This document shows positions 1-9,144 of a DNA stretch of 45,961 bases, one piece after another. The DNA comes from an uncultured Clostridium sp. (GTDB taxonomy: Bacteria; Bacillota; Clostridia; TANB77; CAG-508), in NCBI GenBank assembly GCA_900553225.1, contig USCV01000005.1:1-45961 (forward strand), written 5' to 3'. Under the pieces are notes generated by a model. That model did no database searches and had not been told where the DNA came from. It was given only the letters and a program-made list of their open reading frames with translations. The number at the start of each line of letters is the position of its first letter. Positions within the stretch are counted from its first letter, which is position 1. Position numbers and translations under genes: made by a program.

Positions 1-63
1 CCGATCTATCATTAATATAATTATAAGAATTTTATAACATAAAATTTCTTAAATTACTATTGT

Positions 64-103
64 ACTTTTGGTGCAATTTTTCATTAAATTTTGCACCAAA
101 AGT
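64..103. promoter_or_regulatory. Perfect 13-bp inverted repeat upstream of the response regulator
   Basis: ACTTTTGGTGCAA (64-76) is repeated as its exact reverse complement at 91-103, with a 14-bp AT-rich spacer. No T-run follows either arm, so a terminator is unlikely. The repeat is centred about 70 bp upstream of the probable transcription start of the response-regulator gene, a typical place for an activator or autoregulatory site. That the neighbouring regulator itself binds here is inference. Confidence 0.5.
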
Positions 104-121
104 GCAAAATTTATAAAAATG

Positions 122-150
122 TTTATTTTCGCAATTTTTTATGTTACAAT
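122..150 (+). promoter_or_regulatory. Weak promoter of the response-regulator gene
   Basis: A -10-like TACAAT is at 145-150, 36 bp before the TTG start. The region 17 bp further upstream (TTTATT) is a poor -35 box, which would suit activator-dependent transcription through the inverted repeat at 64-103. Prediction by eye only. Confidence 0.3.
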
Positions 151-185
151 ATATTTTGATGTGAGTAAGTTAGGAGGTTTCTGTT

Positions 186-821
186 TTGTATAATATTATT
201 GTAATTGATGACCATAAAATGTTAAGAGAAATGATTTCTGAAACATTAAATACAAGAGGATTTAATGTTGTTGCTTCCAGTGGAGATGCAAAAGACTCTG
301 TATCTTTATGTGAAAAATTTAAACCTGACTTAATTTTAATGGATATTTGTACTGAAAACAATTCAAGCGGATTAGCATATTCAAAAATAATAAAAGAGAA
401 CTTTCCAAGTGTGAAAATTATACTTATGACTGGTGTACCAGATTTAACATTTATAGACAAGGCAAAAGCTAATAATGTTGATAGTTTTATTTATAAGAAT
501 ATTAGTAGTAATTCTCTTATAACTACTATCCAAAATACTATTGATGGCTATTCTTTATATCCAAGTTCTAATAGTCCTAAATCCAATATTCCTGATGTTT
601 TAAAGAATCTAACAGATACTGAATTAGGTGTTCTAACTGAGTATTGTAAAACATTAGATAGAGATGAAGTTGTAAAAAAACTTGGAATATCTGTAAGAAC
701 CCTAAAATCACATATTTCATCTATTTATGCAAAAACTGGTTATAATAATTTAGCAAAACTTGCAATATATTGTGTGGGTAATAGTTTAATAGTTCCAAAC
801 CTAGAAACTCCAAAAGAGTAA
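186..821 (+). CDS. NarL/FixJ-type two-component response regulator
   Basis: Cytoplasmic DNA-binding response regulator of 211 aa. The receiver domain (about 1-120) has the acidic pair D8-D9, the phosphoacceptor D53 in LILMDI, a Thr in LMTGV (T82) and the conserved Lys near 104. A LuxR-type helix-turn-helix follows (about 138-195, LTDTELGVL and ISVRTLKSHISSIYAKTG). The start is TTG, chosen because a perfect AGGAGG (172-177) lies 8 bases upstream. It converges on a histidine kinase operon, so the kinase ending at 844 is its probable partner. The gene ends in a shared bidirectional terminator. The regulated genes are unknown; autoregulation through the 64-103 palindrome is possible. Confidence 0.9.
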   Translation: MYNIIVIDDHKMLREMISETLNTRGFNVVASSGDAKDSVSLCEKFKPDLILMDICTENNSSGLAYSKIIKENFPSVKIILMTGVPDLTFIDKAKANNVDSFIYKNISSNSLITTIQNTIDGYSLYPSSNSPKSNIPDVLKNLTDTELGVLTEYCKTLDRDEVVKKLGISVRTLKSHISSIYAKTGYNNLAKLAIYCVGNSLIVPNLETPKE

Positions 822-824
822 AAG

Positions 825-860
825 AATAACTGCTATTTCAATCTTAGCAGTTATTTTTTA
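825..860. terminator. Bidirectional terminator shared by convergent genes
   Basis: AATAACTGCTA (825-835) pairs perfectly with TAGCAGTTATT (845-855) around a 9-nt loop, followed by T-rich sequence on both strands. On the minus strand the last codons and stop of the histidine kinase (stop at 844-846) lie inside the hairpin. Confidence 0.85.
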
Positions 861-1986
861 TTGATATATTTACCGAAAACTCTGGAACTGTTGAAATATA
901 GAACATTCCTCCTAGTTTTTTTACTTTTCTTCTCATATCTTTTATTCCCTGATTTTCTGTAATAAATTCATTTGACTTTCTTCCATCATTAGTTATTATC
1001 ATATATGTTTCTTCTAATGTTTCCTTTATATTTACAAATACCTTTGAACTTCCTGCGTGTCTTATTGCATTTGTAGTTGCTTCTCTTATTATTTCAAAGA
1101 ACACTTTTGCAGTTTCTTTATTTTGTGGTAGTTTTCCATCTATAATAATGTCTGTTCCGTTTTTCTTATGTATTTTTATTAAATTTTCTAGGTTTGTATT
1201 TGTGTCATCTGTATCTTCAATATCTATGAACATTTTTTGTATCATAAATTTTATTTCTTCAAAATTTTCTTGGGTTATATTTTCTTTATTTAAATATTGT
1301 TGCAGTATGGAAAGATTTTGTCCTAATATATCGTGATATTTGTTTTTTAATTTTAGCAGATTCTTTTCCTTTTCTAATTCTTCTATATTGTCAATACTTA
1401 ATAATATTTTTTTATTATTCTCTTTCAACTTTTTATTTTGCCCATTTAACTTTTGATGTAATTTATATTCTTCTGTTATATCAAATGTAATTATCTCATT
1501 ATTGTTTATAACAAAAATATAATATTTATTTTCTACTTTTACACAATAATTTTTATCTAGCTGGTCTATACTTTGTTTTATTATATTTGTTACATAATCT
1601 TTCTTTATATTTAATTTGTCTAGTATTTCATACATTTTATTGTTTATTAATTTTGCTTTCTTACCTTTTAATACTAAAATTCCAAACTCACATTCATCTA
1701 TAACTTTTTTTATCGAGAAATCTGTAATAGTTTCTTTTTTGTAATATCTAAAATACATATATGTAATTGAAATAATTTCGTATATTATGCCTAGTAATGC
1801 AATTATAAATAAGATATTTCTCGATATGCTTTCTTGCATAAACAATGCTATAAGTATTGTTATAAAAACAATATATTCTAGTGCATAATCTGTTATATTT
1901 TTATTTATTATTCCTTTTTTCAGTATGATTTTTAGAATCTGCCATACCAATAAAATGCACAATACACCTATTATAATTGCTATCAT
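844..1986 (-). CDS. Membrane-bound sensor histidine kinase (NarX/LytS-like)
   Basis: Kinase of 380 aa with about three N-terminal membrane segments (residues 2-80), a linker that may hold a degenerate PAS-like sensor (about 90-175), a coiled coil (175-215) and a HisKA_3-like dimerisation helix with phosphoacceptor H218 in KYHDILGQN. The HATPase domain has an N-box with N306 (EATTNAIRHA) and a G-box near 345 (NQGIKDMRRK), so it looks catalytically complete. It follows the upstream gene after 4 nt, and its ribosome site (GAGGAG) lies in the end of that gene, suggesting translational coupling. Its last residues are encoded inside the terminator hairpin. Its likely partner is the convergent response regulator at 186-821. 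Confidence 0.85.
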   Translation of the reverse strand: MIAIIIGVLCILLVWQILKIILKKGIINKNITDYALEYIVFITILIALFMQESISRNILFIIALLGIIYEIISITYMYFRYYKKETITDFSIKKVIDECEFGILVLKGKKAKLINNKMYEILDKLNIKKDYVTNIIKQSIDQLDKNYCVKVENKYYIFVINNNEIITFDITEEYKLHQKLNGQNKKLKENNKKILLSIDNIEELEKEKNLLKLKNKYHDILGQNLSILQQYLNKENITQENFEEIKFMIQKMFIDIEDTDDTNTNLENLIKIHKKNGTDIIIDGKLPQNKETAKVFFEIIREATTNAIRHAGSSKVFVNIKETLEETYMIITNDGRKSNEFITENQGIKDMRRKVKKLGGMFYISTVPEFSVNISIKNNC

Positions 1987-1990
1987 ATTA

Positions 1991-3499
1991 CTAATTTTCT
2001 CCTCTTAAAATTTTCAATTTTATAGTTGTTCCATCTTCATCTACTATTTGCTCAATTTTCAATAATTTTTCTAATTGTAATTTTTCTATTTCTTTTTTGA
2101 AGTTCTTATGTTTGCTATCAAATAAATATTTTATTTCTGTATATGAATTGTTTACTTGTATATATAGAATAAAATTAGTTTCTTTAAATTTCATTATTGT
2201 TTCAAATATAATCTCATAAATATTTGCTGTTTCTCCACTACTTATCTCAAAATTATTTGTTTTCAAAACTCCATTTATTCCTAGTGCTTGTGCTTCTATT
2301 AACATTTCATTTATGATTATTTCTAGTCTTTTGTTATCATATTTTTCTTTGTTATAGCTTGATATTACTAAACTACTCATTCTTTTACAATAATTTAGTA
2401 GTAGTTTTATATTTCGCATTTTATCTATGTCTGTTATTTTCATTTCTTTTATTAGTATATCTATCAAGTTTCTTTTCTGCTCTATCTTTTCATCTAGTAA
2501 CTCTATAATTTCGCTTTTTAATTTTGTTTCATATATTTCTGTTGCTATTCTTCTTTGCTTTTGTAAAATTTTCTCTTGTTCCATAAGTTCTTGTTGTATT
2601 AACTTCAATTTTTCTTCATATTCATTTATCTTGCTATAATCTTTTTCTTCTATTGAATAACCACCACTTATAGCCTTAACATTTTTTACAATGTTGTTAT
2701 CTTTATATGTATTTTTTACTTTATTATCTTTTATATCATTTATTATGTTTTCTTTTAGATTTATGGAATGATTTGTTGTAATTCTAGTTTTTCGATCTTG
2801 TGATATGATTTCTAATGGCAAATTTGAATTTTTAAATATTTTCTTATATCTAAAATTATTTGGTATTAAATTAAAGTCAAGCATCATTTCTAATCCCACA
2901 CAAAATAATGTTCCTATTATTACCGACATATTTGTTTTTCTTATTACTGGAATATTTTTTATATATAAAAATGTATATACTAAACCAATTAAAATAATTA
3001 TTGATATTGAAATTATGTTTTTGCACCCTTTGTTTTTGCTTGATTTTATTAGATTTATTATTGCTACTACTATTAAGCATAGAATCCAAGCAACTATTAT
3101 AAAATACCCAATATTATGATTATAATCATTTATATTGCTTTTTATTTTGAATACAATATTGTGTAAACTATTTGTAATTACTAATAAGAATAGTATTGTT
3201 GATATAATTATTGTGGCAATTCTTCTTTTTTTATTCTTACTGTTTATTAAATAACTACTACAATTATAATAAAATGTTGGAATCAGCAATAGTGGTATGT
3301 AATACAAATACCACAGTATTTCTGTTGCATACCCTGTTGTATATGTTTTAAGCATTCTTAGTACCATCCAAAATGCTAATAGCACACCTATTGATAATAC
3401 ATATTTTTTTAGTGTTTTATCAAATATTCTTATATATAATAGTGTTATCCATATTGTATATATTGCCAATGCTAATACCGTTTGTTGAGTCTGTGTCAT
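1991..3499 (-). CDS. 7TM sensor protein with degenerate histidine-kinase core
   Basis: 502 aa. The N-terminal half has seven hydrophobic segments (about residues 8-215), like the 7TM sensor module of histidine kinases. The rest is a long charged coiled coil (about 285-350) and a C-terminal part that aligns with the ATPase domain of the next gene: YEIIFETIMKFKET (428-441) matches FEIIREATTNAIRHA there. The essential N-box Asn is replaced by Lys (K437), no G-box is visible, and the dimerisation helix has no phosphoacceptor His. It is therefore probably a pseudokinase that senses a signal and controls its partner, encoded 4 nt downstream. Ribosome site AAAGGGG precedes the ATG. The partner role is inference. 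Confidence 0.7.
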   Translation of the reverse strand: MTQTQQTVLALAIYTIWITLLYIRIFDKTLKKYVLSIGVLLAFWMVLRMLKTYTTGYATEILWYLYYIPLLLIPTFYYNCSSYLINSKNKKRRIATIIISTILFLLVITNSLHNIVFKIKSNINDYNHNIGYFIIVAWILCLIVVAIINLIKSSKNKGCKNIISISIIILIGLVYTFLYIKNIPVIRKTNMSVIIGTLFCVGLEMMLDFNLIPNNFRYKKIFKNSNLPLEIISQDRKTRITTNHSINLKENIINDIKDNKVKNTYKDNNIVKNVKAISGGYSIEEKDYSKINEYEEKLKLIQQELMEQEKILQKQRRIATEIYETKLKSEIIELLDEKIEQKRNLIDILIKEMKITDIDKMRNIKLLLNYCKRMSSLVISSYNKEKYDNKRLEIIINEMLIEAQALGINGVLKTNNFEISSGETANIYEIIFETIMKFKETNFILYIQVNNSYTEIKYLFDSKHKNFKKEIEKLQLEKLLKIEQIVDEDGTTIKLKILRGEN

Positions 3500-3595
3500 A
3501 TTTACCCCTTTTTATTTTTGATTTTGCTATAAATTTTATTTGTCTATAATATAATAACATAATAGCAGATTTTCTATTTTTTTTCAACATATAGC

Positions 3596-3625
3596 AAAAT
3601 ACTAGCCTCTTATAGCTAGTATTTT
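3596..3625. terminator. Hairpin, possible bidirectional terminator
   Basis: AAAATACTAGC (3596-3606) pairs perfectly with GCTAGTATTTT (3615-3625), loop of 8 nt. T-stretches end the stem on both strands. It sits between the sensor operon and the decayed ORFs downstream of murD, so it may terminate minus-strand transcription coming from murD. Confidence 0.55.
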
Positions 3626-3667
3626 ATAACTTTCATTTTTCTTTTCATAAGGCTCTTCAAGCACATA

Positions 3668-4195
3668 TTATCTACAACTACCACCAGCCTCTACTATATC
3701 ACCATTTTCATCTATTTCTATGAGATAGCTATATTCTTTATCATTTAATTTGCAATTAAGATGAATAGTTTGACTTGACTCTTCTGCTGGTTCTTTTTTT
3801 TCAGCCCCAATTTATAATCAAAGGAGAGAAAACTCTACATATTACAGCATTCTTTCATTTTATCACAAGGAACAATCATCATGATTTGTTAATCTATAAT
3901 CAAATTTACATACTCACCACCAGCTTTATTATAAACATGTTTTCCTACTATTGTCAAATCTCGTTTCTTGATAACAATAAAATTTATCTAAAATTCAATA
4001 CTCTATTTTTTCATTGACTAATGTACATTTATACCGTTAACTTGTATTTTTATATTTTAACACCTTGTTCATTTAAAAATTTAATACAATCTTTTAAATA
4101 TGGCTCTTCTATAATTCCTATGAATGTGGCAGTAAGTGTTTTGACACCGTATTTTCCTTTATATTCTATAATATCATCTACATATATCTTTGTTT
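3668..4195 (-). pseudogene. Decayed ORFs downstream of murD
   Basis: Three short open stretches on the minus strand encode protein-like sequence but lack plausible starts: 4050-4195 (ends in FIGIIEEPYLKDCIKFLNEQ and three more residues), 3889-3987 (contains TIVGKHVYNKAGGEYVNLII) and 3668-3811 (contains NCKLNDKEYSYLIEIDENGD, ends AGGSCR). Each is closed by stops and they lie in different frames. The composition looks like real coding sequence, so this is probably one or two genes that lost function. The family was not recognised. The plus-strand open frames here have no ribosome sites and look spurious. Confidence 0.45.
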
Positions 4196-5599
4196 TTAAT
4201 TTATTTTGTTTACCAAATTTTTAAATTTATTTCCTCTTTCTGCAAAGTTCTTAAACATATCAAAACTAGCACTTGCTGGCGAGAATAAAACAATTTCTCC
4301 TTTTTTTGCAACTCTATAAGCGGTTTGTACTGTTTCTTCTAAACTTTCACATTGATAGATATCTAAAGTTTTTCCCTCTTCTTCTAGTTCTTGACTTACT
4401 GCTGAAAAAATCTTTTTTGATGTTGCCCCTATCAATATTAAAGAACTAACGTTTTCTATAATTGGTTTTGCAATTGGTGTATAGTCTAAGTGTTTATCAT
4501 ATCCACCTGCAATTAGAACTATTTTTTCATCAAATGATTTTAATCCTGCTATTGTTCTTGTAGGACTTGATGCGATTGAATCATTATACCATTTTACTCC
4601 GTCTATTTCTTTTATAAATTCTAGTCTATGTTCTACACCTTTAAATTTTGTAATCGCTTTTATTTGTGTATCTATATCTACTAAAGAAGCGGTTGCCGCA
4701 ATTGCAGCACAAATGTTCTCACAATTGTGAACTCCTCTTAAGATTATATTCTTAGAGCTAACTATATGTCTTCTTATACTATCTTGGCAAGACTTTATTA
4801 TTCCATCATCATAAATAATACCATTATCTAATTTTTCCTTACTACTGAAGAAAATTACTTTTCCATTTGCCCTATCTGCAAAATTTCTTGTAATATCATT
4901 ATCATAGTTTAACACTAAAATGTCATTTTCATTTTGATGTTTAAAAATATTAGCTTTTGATTCTATATATTCCTCATAACATTTATGTATATCTAAATGG
5001 TTTGGAGATATATTAGTAACTACACTAATATTTGGGCTAATATCCATATCCATTAGTTGAAAACTGCTTAATTCTAAAACAACAATGTCTTCTTTGGTCA
5101 TTTCTTTTACTTTTGTAAATAAAGGAATTCCAATGTTTCCTCCTAAATAACAATTATAACCTTTTTCTTTTAAAATCTCATAAATCAAACTTGTTGTAGT
5201 TGTTTTTCCATCGCTTCCTGTAACACCAATTACCTTACATGGACATAATTTCATTAACATCTCTATTTCAGATGTAATAATTGCACCATTTTTTTCTTCT
5301 TCTATTAATTCTCTTGTATCTGGTCTACAACTTGGTGAACGGAATATAACATCAAATCCATGAAGTTTTGAAAGATAATCTTTTCCAAATGACATTCCCA
5401 TACAAAGGTTTGATATTTTATCTATTACATTTTTATCTATTTTGTCTATTTCTTTATTATCAAATACTGTTACATTTGTTCCTAAACTTGCAAAATAATC
5501 TAATAATGGAAGATTACTTACTCCCATACCTATAATTGCTACTTTTTTGCCTGATATGTACTGATTAAATTCTTCTAATCTTTCATTTTTATAACTCAA
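4196..5599 (-). CDS. murD: UDP-N-acetylmuramoylalanine--D-glutamate ligase
   Basis: Cytoplasmic Mur ligase that adds D-glutamate to UDP-MurNAc-L-Ala in peptidoglycan synthesis. 467 aa, normal for the family. The N-terminal Rossmann-like domain has VAIIGMGVSN (20-29). The central ATPase domain has the Mur P-loop GVTGSDGKTTTT (125-136) and SPNHLDIH. The C-terminal domain has WYNDSIASSPTRT and FSPASASFDMF. The start is TTG, supported by AGGAGG (5608-5613) 8 bases upstream. It stands alone rather than in a dcw cluster; only decayed ORFs follow. Confidence 0.95.
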   Translation of the reverse strand: MSYKNERLEEFNQYISGKKVAIIGMGVSNLPLLDYFASLGTNVTVFDNKEIDKIDKNVIDKISNLCMGMSFGKDYLSKLHGFDVIFRSPSCRPDTRELIEEEKNGAIITSEIEMLMKLCPCKVIGVTGSDGKTTTTSLIYEILKEKGYNCYLGGNIGIPLFTKVKEMTKEDIVVLELSSFQLMDMDISPNISVVTNISPNHLDIHKCYEEYIESKANIFKHQNENDILVLNYDNDITRNFADRANGKVIFFSSKEKLDNGIIYDDGIIKSCQDSIRRHIVSSKNIILRGVHNCENICAAIAATASLVDIDTQIKAITKFKGVEHRLEFIKEIDGVKWYNDSIASSPTRTIAGLKSFDEKIVLIAGGYDKHLDYTPIAKPIIENVSSLILIGATSKKIFSAVSQELEEEGKTLDIYQCESLEETVQTAYRVAKKGEIVLFSPASASFDMFKNFAERGNKFKNLVNKIN

Positions 5600-5768
5600 T
5601 ATAATTACCTCCTAAAACATGTTCTCTAATATATTATGTTCATTTTTTTTATTTGTCAATCATGCCATAAATTATTATATAACAAAAATTTTTTTAAAAC
5701 AACTAGTATATTTTTAAAAATTTGAAACAAAATATAGTTATCACGTATCATGAATGGAGGTGTCTGAT

Positions 5769-5867
5769 ATGTCAGAAAAGAACAACAAAAATAATAAAAA
5801 TAATCAAAATAAACAAAACAATAACAAAAATAATCAAAACAATAATAACAGCAAAAATTGTGACTAA
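5769..5867 (+). CDS. Very small Asn/Lys-rich protein (32 aa)
   Basis: An ATG preceded at 8 nt by GGAGG (5756-5760) opens a 32-codon frame beginning MSEKNN, made almost only of Asn, Lys and Gln, and ending NSKNCD. A terminator-like hairpin follows. The ribosome site, stop and terminator support expression, although the composition is low-complexity and the family is unknown. It could be a small sporulation or stress protein, but nothing in the sequence proves this. Confidence 0.5.
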   Translation: MSEKNNKNNKNNQNKQNNNKNNQNNNNSKNCD

Positions 5868-5901
5868 TTAATATCTATATTAAAATTTTATAACCATTTA
5901 A

Positions 5902-5933
5902 AAAATTGGCTACTATTTATAGTAACCAATTTT
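5902..5933. terminator. Bidirectional terminator between the small ORF and uvrA
   Basis: Arms at 5902-5916 and 5919-5933 pair with one mismatch (AATTGG and TACTAT core against ATAGTA and CCAATT), flanked by A-run and T-run. It serves the plus-strand small ORF and the minus-strand uvrA, which ends at 5966. Confidence 0.7.
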
Positions 5934-5965
5934 CCTTTATATATTTAAACTCAGTAATTCAAATT

Positions 5966-8794
5966 CTATTTATCTAGGTATTTTTTTAAAAATTCTCCGG
6001 TATAGCTTTGTTCATTTCTTACAACTTGCTCAGGAGTACCAATTGCTATAACTTGTCCTCCACCTTCTCCGCCTTCTGGTCCTAAATCTATTATGTGGTC
6101 ACAGGTTTTTATTAAATCTAAATTGTGTTCAATTACAATAATGCTATTTCCTGTGTCTACTAATCTTTGTAAAATATCTACTAATTTATGAACATCTGCT
6201 ATATGAAGTCCTGTTGTTGGCTCATCTAAAATATATAATGTTTTGCCTGTTGCTCTTTTTGAGAGTTCTGTTGCAAGTTTTACTCTTTGAGCTTCTCCTC
6301 CAGATAATGTTGTAGACGGTTGTCCAAGTTTAATATAACCAAGTCCTACATCATAAAGTGTTTGAATTTTTTGCTTTATTTTAGGAATATTCTTAAAAAA
6401 TTCAAGAGCTTCTTCTACTGTCATATTTAATACATCAGCAATTGTTTTTCCTTTATATTTTACTTCTAGTGTTTCATGATTGTATCTTTTTCCTTTGCAA
6501 ACTTCGCAAGGAACATATATATCTGGTAAAAAATGCATTTCTATTTTTAAAAGTCCATCTCCATTACAGCTTTCACATCTTCCTCCTGGTACATTAAAGC
6601 TGAATCTTCCTTTTTGATATCCACGCATTTTAGCTTCATTTGTTCCTGCAAAAATATCACGTATAATATCGAATACACCTGTATATGTTGCAGGGTTTGA
6701 ACGAGGTGTTCGTCCAATAGGAGATTGGTCTATATTAATTATTTTATCGATATTTTCTAACCCTTTTATTTGTTTACACTTTCCTGGTTTTTCATTTGAA
6801 CCATTTAATTCCTTGGCAATTGTTTTATATAATACTTCATTTACTAGAGTACTTTTTCCGGATCCAGATACACCTGTAACACAAGTAAATACACCAAGTG
6901 GAAATTTCACATTAACATTTTTTAAATTATGCTCTGACGCACCAATTACTTCAATTGCTTTGCCTTTAACAGGCTTCCTCCTTTTTTTAGGCACAGGAAT
7001 TTGTTTCCTGCCACTTAAATATTGCCCTGTAATGGAGTCACTTATAAGTTTTATTTCTTCTGCTGTTCCTTGTGCCATAACTTTTCCGCCATGAACTCCA
7101 GCGCCTGGTCCTATATCTATTACTTGATCTGCAGCATACATAGTATCTTCATCATGTTCTACAACTATAAGTGTATTTCCTAAATCTCTTAATTTCTTTA
7201 GTGTTGCAATTAGCTTGCTATTATCCCTTTGATGAAGTCCAATACTTGGCTCATCTAAAATGTATAATACCCCTGTTAATCCTGAACCTATTTGAGTTGC
7301 TAAACGAATACGTTGTGCTTCTCCACCAGATAATGTTCCGCTGCTTCTTGACAATGTTAAATATTCAAGTCCAACATCTATTAGGAATTGTAACCTTTTA
7401 TCTGTTTCTTTTAATATCTGGTCTGCAATCATTGCTTCTTTTTTATTAAGATCTAGCTTGTTTAAGAAATCCTTCATTTTGTTAATTGGCATTGCTGTTA
7501 GTTCGTTTATATTTTTCCCTCCAACACGAACTGCTAGAACTTCTTTTTTTAGTCTTGCTCCATGGCATTCATCACAATCTGAATTACTCATATACATTTC
7601 ATAAAAGTCTCTCATTCCTTGAGATTTTGTTTCATTATGACGTCTAGTTAAAGTTGGAATTACTCCTTCAAATGCAGCTGTATATTTTCTAACGCCTGAT
7701 GGTGATTCATACTGAAAATCAATTTTTTCTTCGCCAGTTCCATAAAGTATTTTGTTTAAAAACTCACGAGGAAGGTCCTTAATCGGTTTTGAAATATCAA
7801 CATTATAATGTTTAGCTATACTTTCAAAATACATTTTTGCCATAGTGTCGCCTTTTTTCATAGTGCTTGCACCAAAAGCTTTTACACCATCATATAATGT
7901 TTTATTTTTATCGGGAATAATTAGGTCTTCATCCATTTTCATTAGATATCCAATTCCTGTACAAGATGGACATGCTCCAAATGGATTATTAAAAGAAAAC
8001 ATTCTAGGAGAAAGTTCTGGAAAACTAATTCCGCAATCTGGACATGCATAGTTTTGACTAAAGAGTTTTTGACCTTTTCCTACTATATCTATTTTTACTA
8101 TGTTCTCCGCATGTTTTAATGCGATTTCAACAGATTCTGTAAGTCTACTTCTAATGTCTTCTTTTATTACTAATCTATCTACTATTATATCTATATTATG
8201 TTTCTTTTTACGGTCTATTTGTAAGTCATCTGTTAGTTCAACTACTTCTCCATCTACCATAGCACGAACAAACCCTTCTTTTTGAAATCCTTCAAGTAAC
8301 TTAGTAAATTCGCCTTTTCGTCCTCGAATTACAGGAGATAGTACTTGTATTTTAGTTCCCGCTTCTTGCTGCATAATTGTATCTATAATTTGGTCTATTG
8401 ACTGTTTTTCTATCTTCTTACCACATTTGGGACAATATGGAATTCCAATTCTTGCATATAGTAAACGAATATAATCATATATTTCTGTTACTGTTCCTAC
8501 TGTAGAACGTGGATTTTTTGATGTTGTTTTTTGGTCTATTGATATTGCAGGTGATAGTCCTTCAATTAACTCAACATCTGGTTTCTCCATTAACCCTAAA
8601 AATTGACGGGCATATGAAGATAAACTTTCTACATATCTTCTTTGTCCTTCTGCATAGAGTGTATCAAATGCTAAAGATGACTTTCCTGAACCTGATAAAC
8701 CTGTTATTACTACTAATTTATCTCTTGGTATTTCTAAATCTATATTTTTTAAATTATGTTCTTTTGCACCTTTTATTTTTATTGTATTATTCAT
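5966..8794 (-). CDS. uvrA: Excinuclease ABC subunit A
   Basis: Damage-recognition ATPase of nucleotide excision repair, which loads UvrB onto lesions. 942 aa, full length. Two ABC modules: Walker A GLSGSGKSSLAFDT near residue 33 and GVSGSGKSTLVNEV near 640; two LSGGEAQR signatures; two Walker B ILDEP motifs. Cysteine zinc modules are visible (CPKCGKK, CPDCGISF paired with CPSCTG, CESCNGDG paired with CEVCKGK). The ATG is preceded by AAGGGGGC, the same unusual ribosome site used by uvrB just upstream. It has its own promoter at 8828-8856. No in-frame CGG codon was found in this long gene, unlike uvrB. Confidence 0.97.
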   Translation of the reverse strand: MNNTIKIKGAKEHNLKNIDLEIPRDKLVVITGLSGSGKSSLAFDTLYAEGQRRYVESLSSYARQFLGLMEKPDVELIEGLSPAISIDQKTTSKNPRSTVGTVTEIYDYIRLLYARIGIPYCPKCGKKIEKQSIDQIIDTIMQQEAGTKIQVLSPVIRGRKGEFTKLLEGFQKEGFVRAMVDGEVVELTDDLQIDRKKKHNIDIIVDRLVIKEDIRSRLTESVEIALKHAENIVKIDIVGKGQKLFSQNYACPDCGISFPELSPRMFSFNNPFGACPSCTGIGYLMKMDEDLIIPDKNKTLYDGVKAFGASTMKKGDTMAKMYFESIAKHYNVDISKPIKDLPREFLNKILYGTGEEKIDFQYESPSGVRKYTAAFEGVIPTLTRRHNETKSQGMRDFYEMYMSNSDCDECHGARLKKEVLAVRVGGKNINELTAMPINKMKDFLNKLDLNKKEAMIADQILKETDKRLQFLIDVGLEYLTLSRSSGTLSGGEAQRIRLATQIGSGLTGVLYILDEPSIGLHQRDNSKLIATLKKLRDLGNTLIVVEHDEDTMYAADQVIDIGPGAGVHGGKVMAQGTAEEIKLISDSITGQYLSGRKQIPVPKKRRKPVKGKAIEVIGASEHNLKNVNVKFPLGVFTCVTGVSGSGKSTLVNEVLYKTIAKELNGSNEKPGKCKQIKGLENIDKIINIDQSPIGRTPRSNPATYTGVFDIIRDIFAGTNEAKMRGYQKGRFSFNVPGGRCESCNGDGLLKIEMHFLPDIYVPCEVCKGKRYNHETLEVKYKGKTIADVLNMTVEEALEFFKNIPKIKQKIQTLYDVGLGYIKLGQPSTTLSGGEAQRVKLATELSKRATGKTLYILDEPTTGLHIADVHKLVDILQRLVDTGNSIIVIEHNLDLIKTCDHIIDLGPEGGEGGGQVIAIGTPEQVVRNEQSYTGEFLKKYLDK

Positions 8795-8827
8795 AATGTG
8801 CCCCCTTGTTTTGAATTTTCCGCTTCT

Positions 8828-8856
8828 ATTATACTACATAATTCGCAATAAAACAA
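8828..8856 (-). promoter_or_regulatory. uvrA promoter
   Basis: Minus strand: TTGTTT (8856-8851), 17-bp spacer, TATAAT (8833-8828), about 35 bp upstream of the uvrA start. No obvious LexA-type box was seen nearby. Confidence 0.55.
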
Positions 8857-8880
8857 TAGTTTGTTTTTGGGAATTTTTAT

Positions 8881-8934
8881 TAAATGGCAAACTTAAAATT
8901 TTCATTTTCTAAAAAACTTTAAGTTCGCCATTTA
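8881..8934. repeat. 17-bp inverted repeat between uvrB and uvrA
   Basis: The arms at 8881-8897 and 8918-8934 are reverse complements with one mismatch, separated by 20 nt. They may form a terminator-like hairpin after uvrB or the remains of a small palindromic element. The rest of the gap 8935-9144 is AT-rich with no gene that I can support. Confidence 0.5.
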
Positions 8935-9144
8935 TGTCCTCAAATAACAATGCTCTTTCCAAAATCTATTTAAACTAATAATATTTTTTCACTAAATAAC
9001 TATTTTATCTAATTCTAATTTTAACTCTTCAAATATATTGATATACTCATTTTTTATATATTCATATTATATTATAAAAATAATATAAGCATAAATATTT
9101 ATCAATATATATTTGCATTTTTTCATAAGAGTCATATTTTATTA

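Noticed and set aside
4021..4224. Plus-strand open frames in the murD downstream region
   Set aside because: No ribosome sites, and they run opposite to better protein-like minus-strand remnants.
5966..8794. Plus-strand frames within uvrA and other minus-strand genes
   Set aside because: Shadows of real coding sequence, without ribosome sites or recognisable domains.
8881..8934. Insertion sequence ends
   Set aside because: Only a single hairpin with a 20-nt loop, no transposase and no target-site duplication seen.
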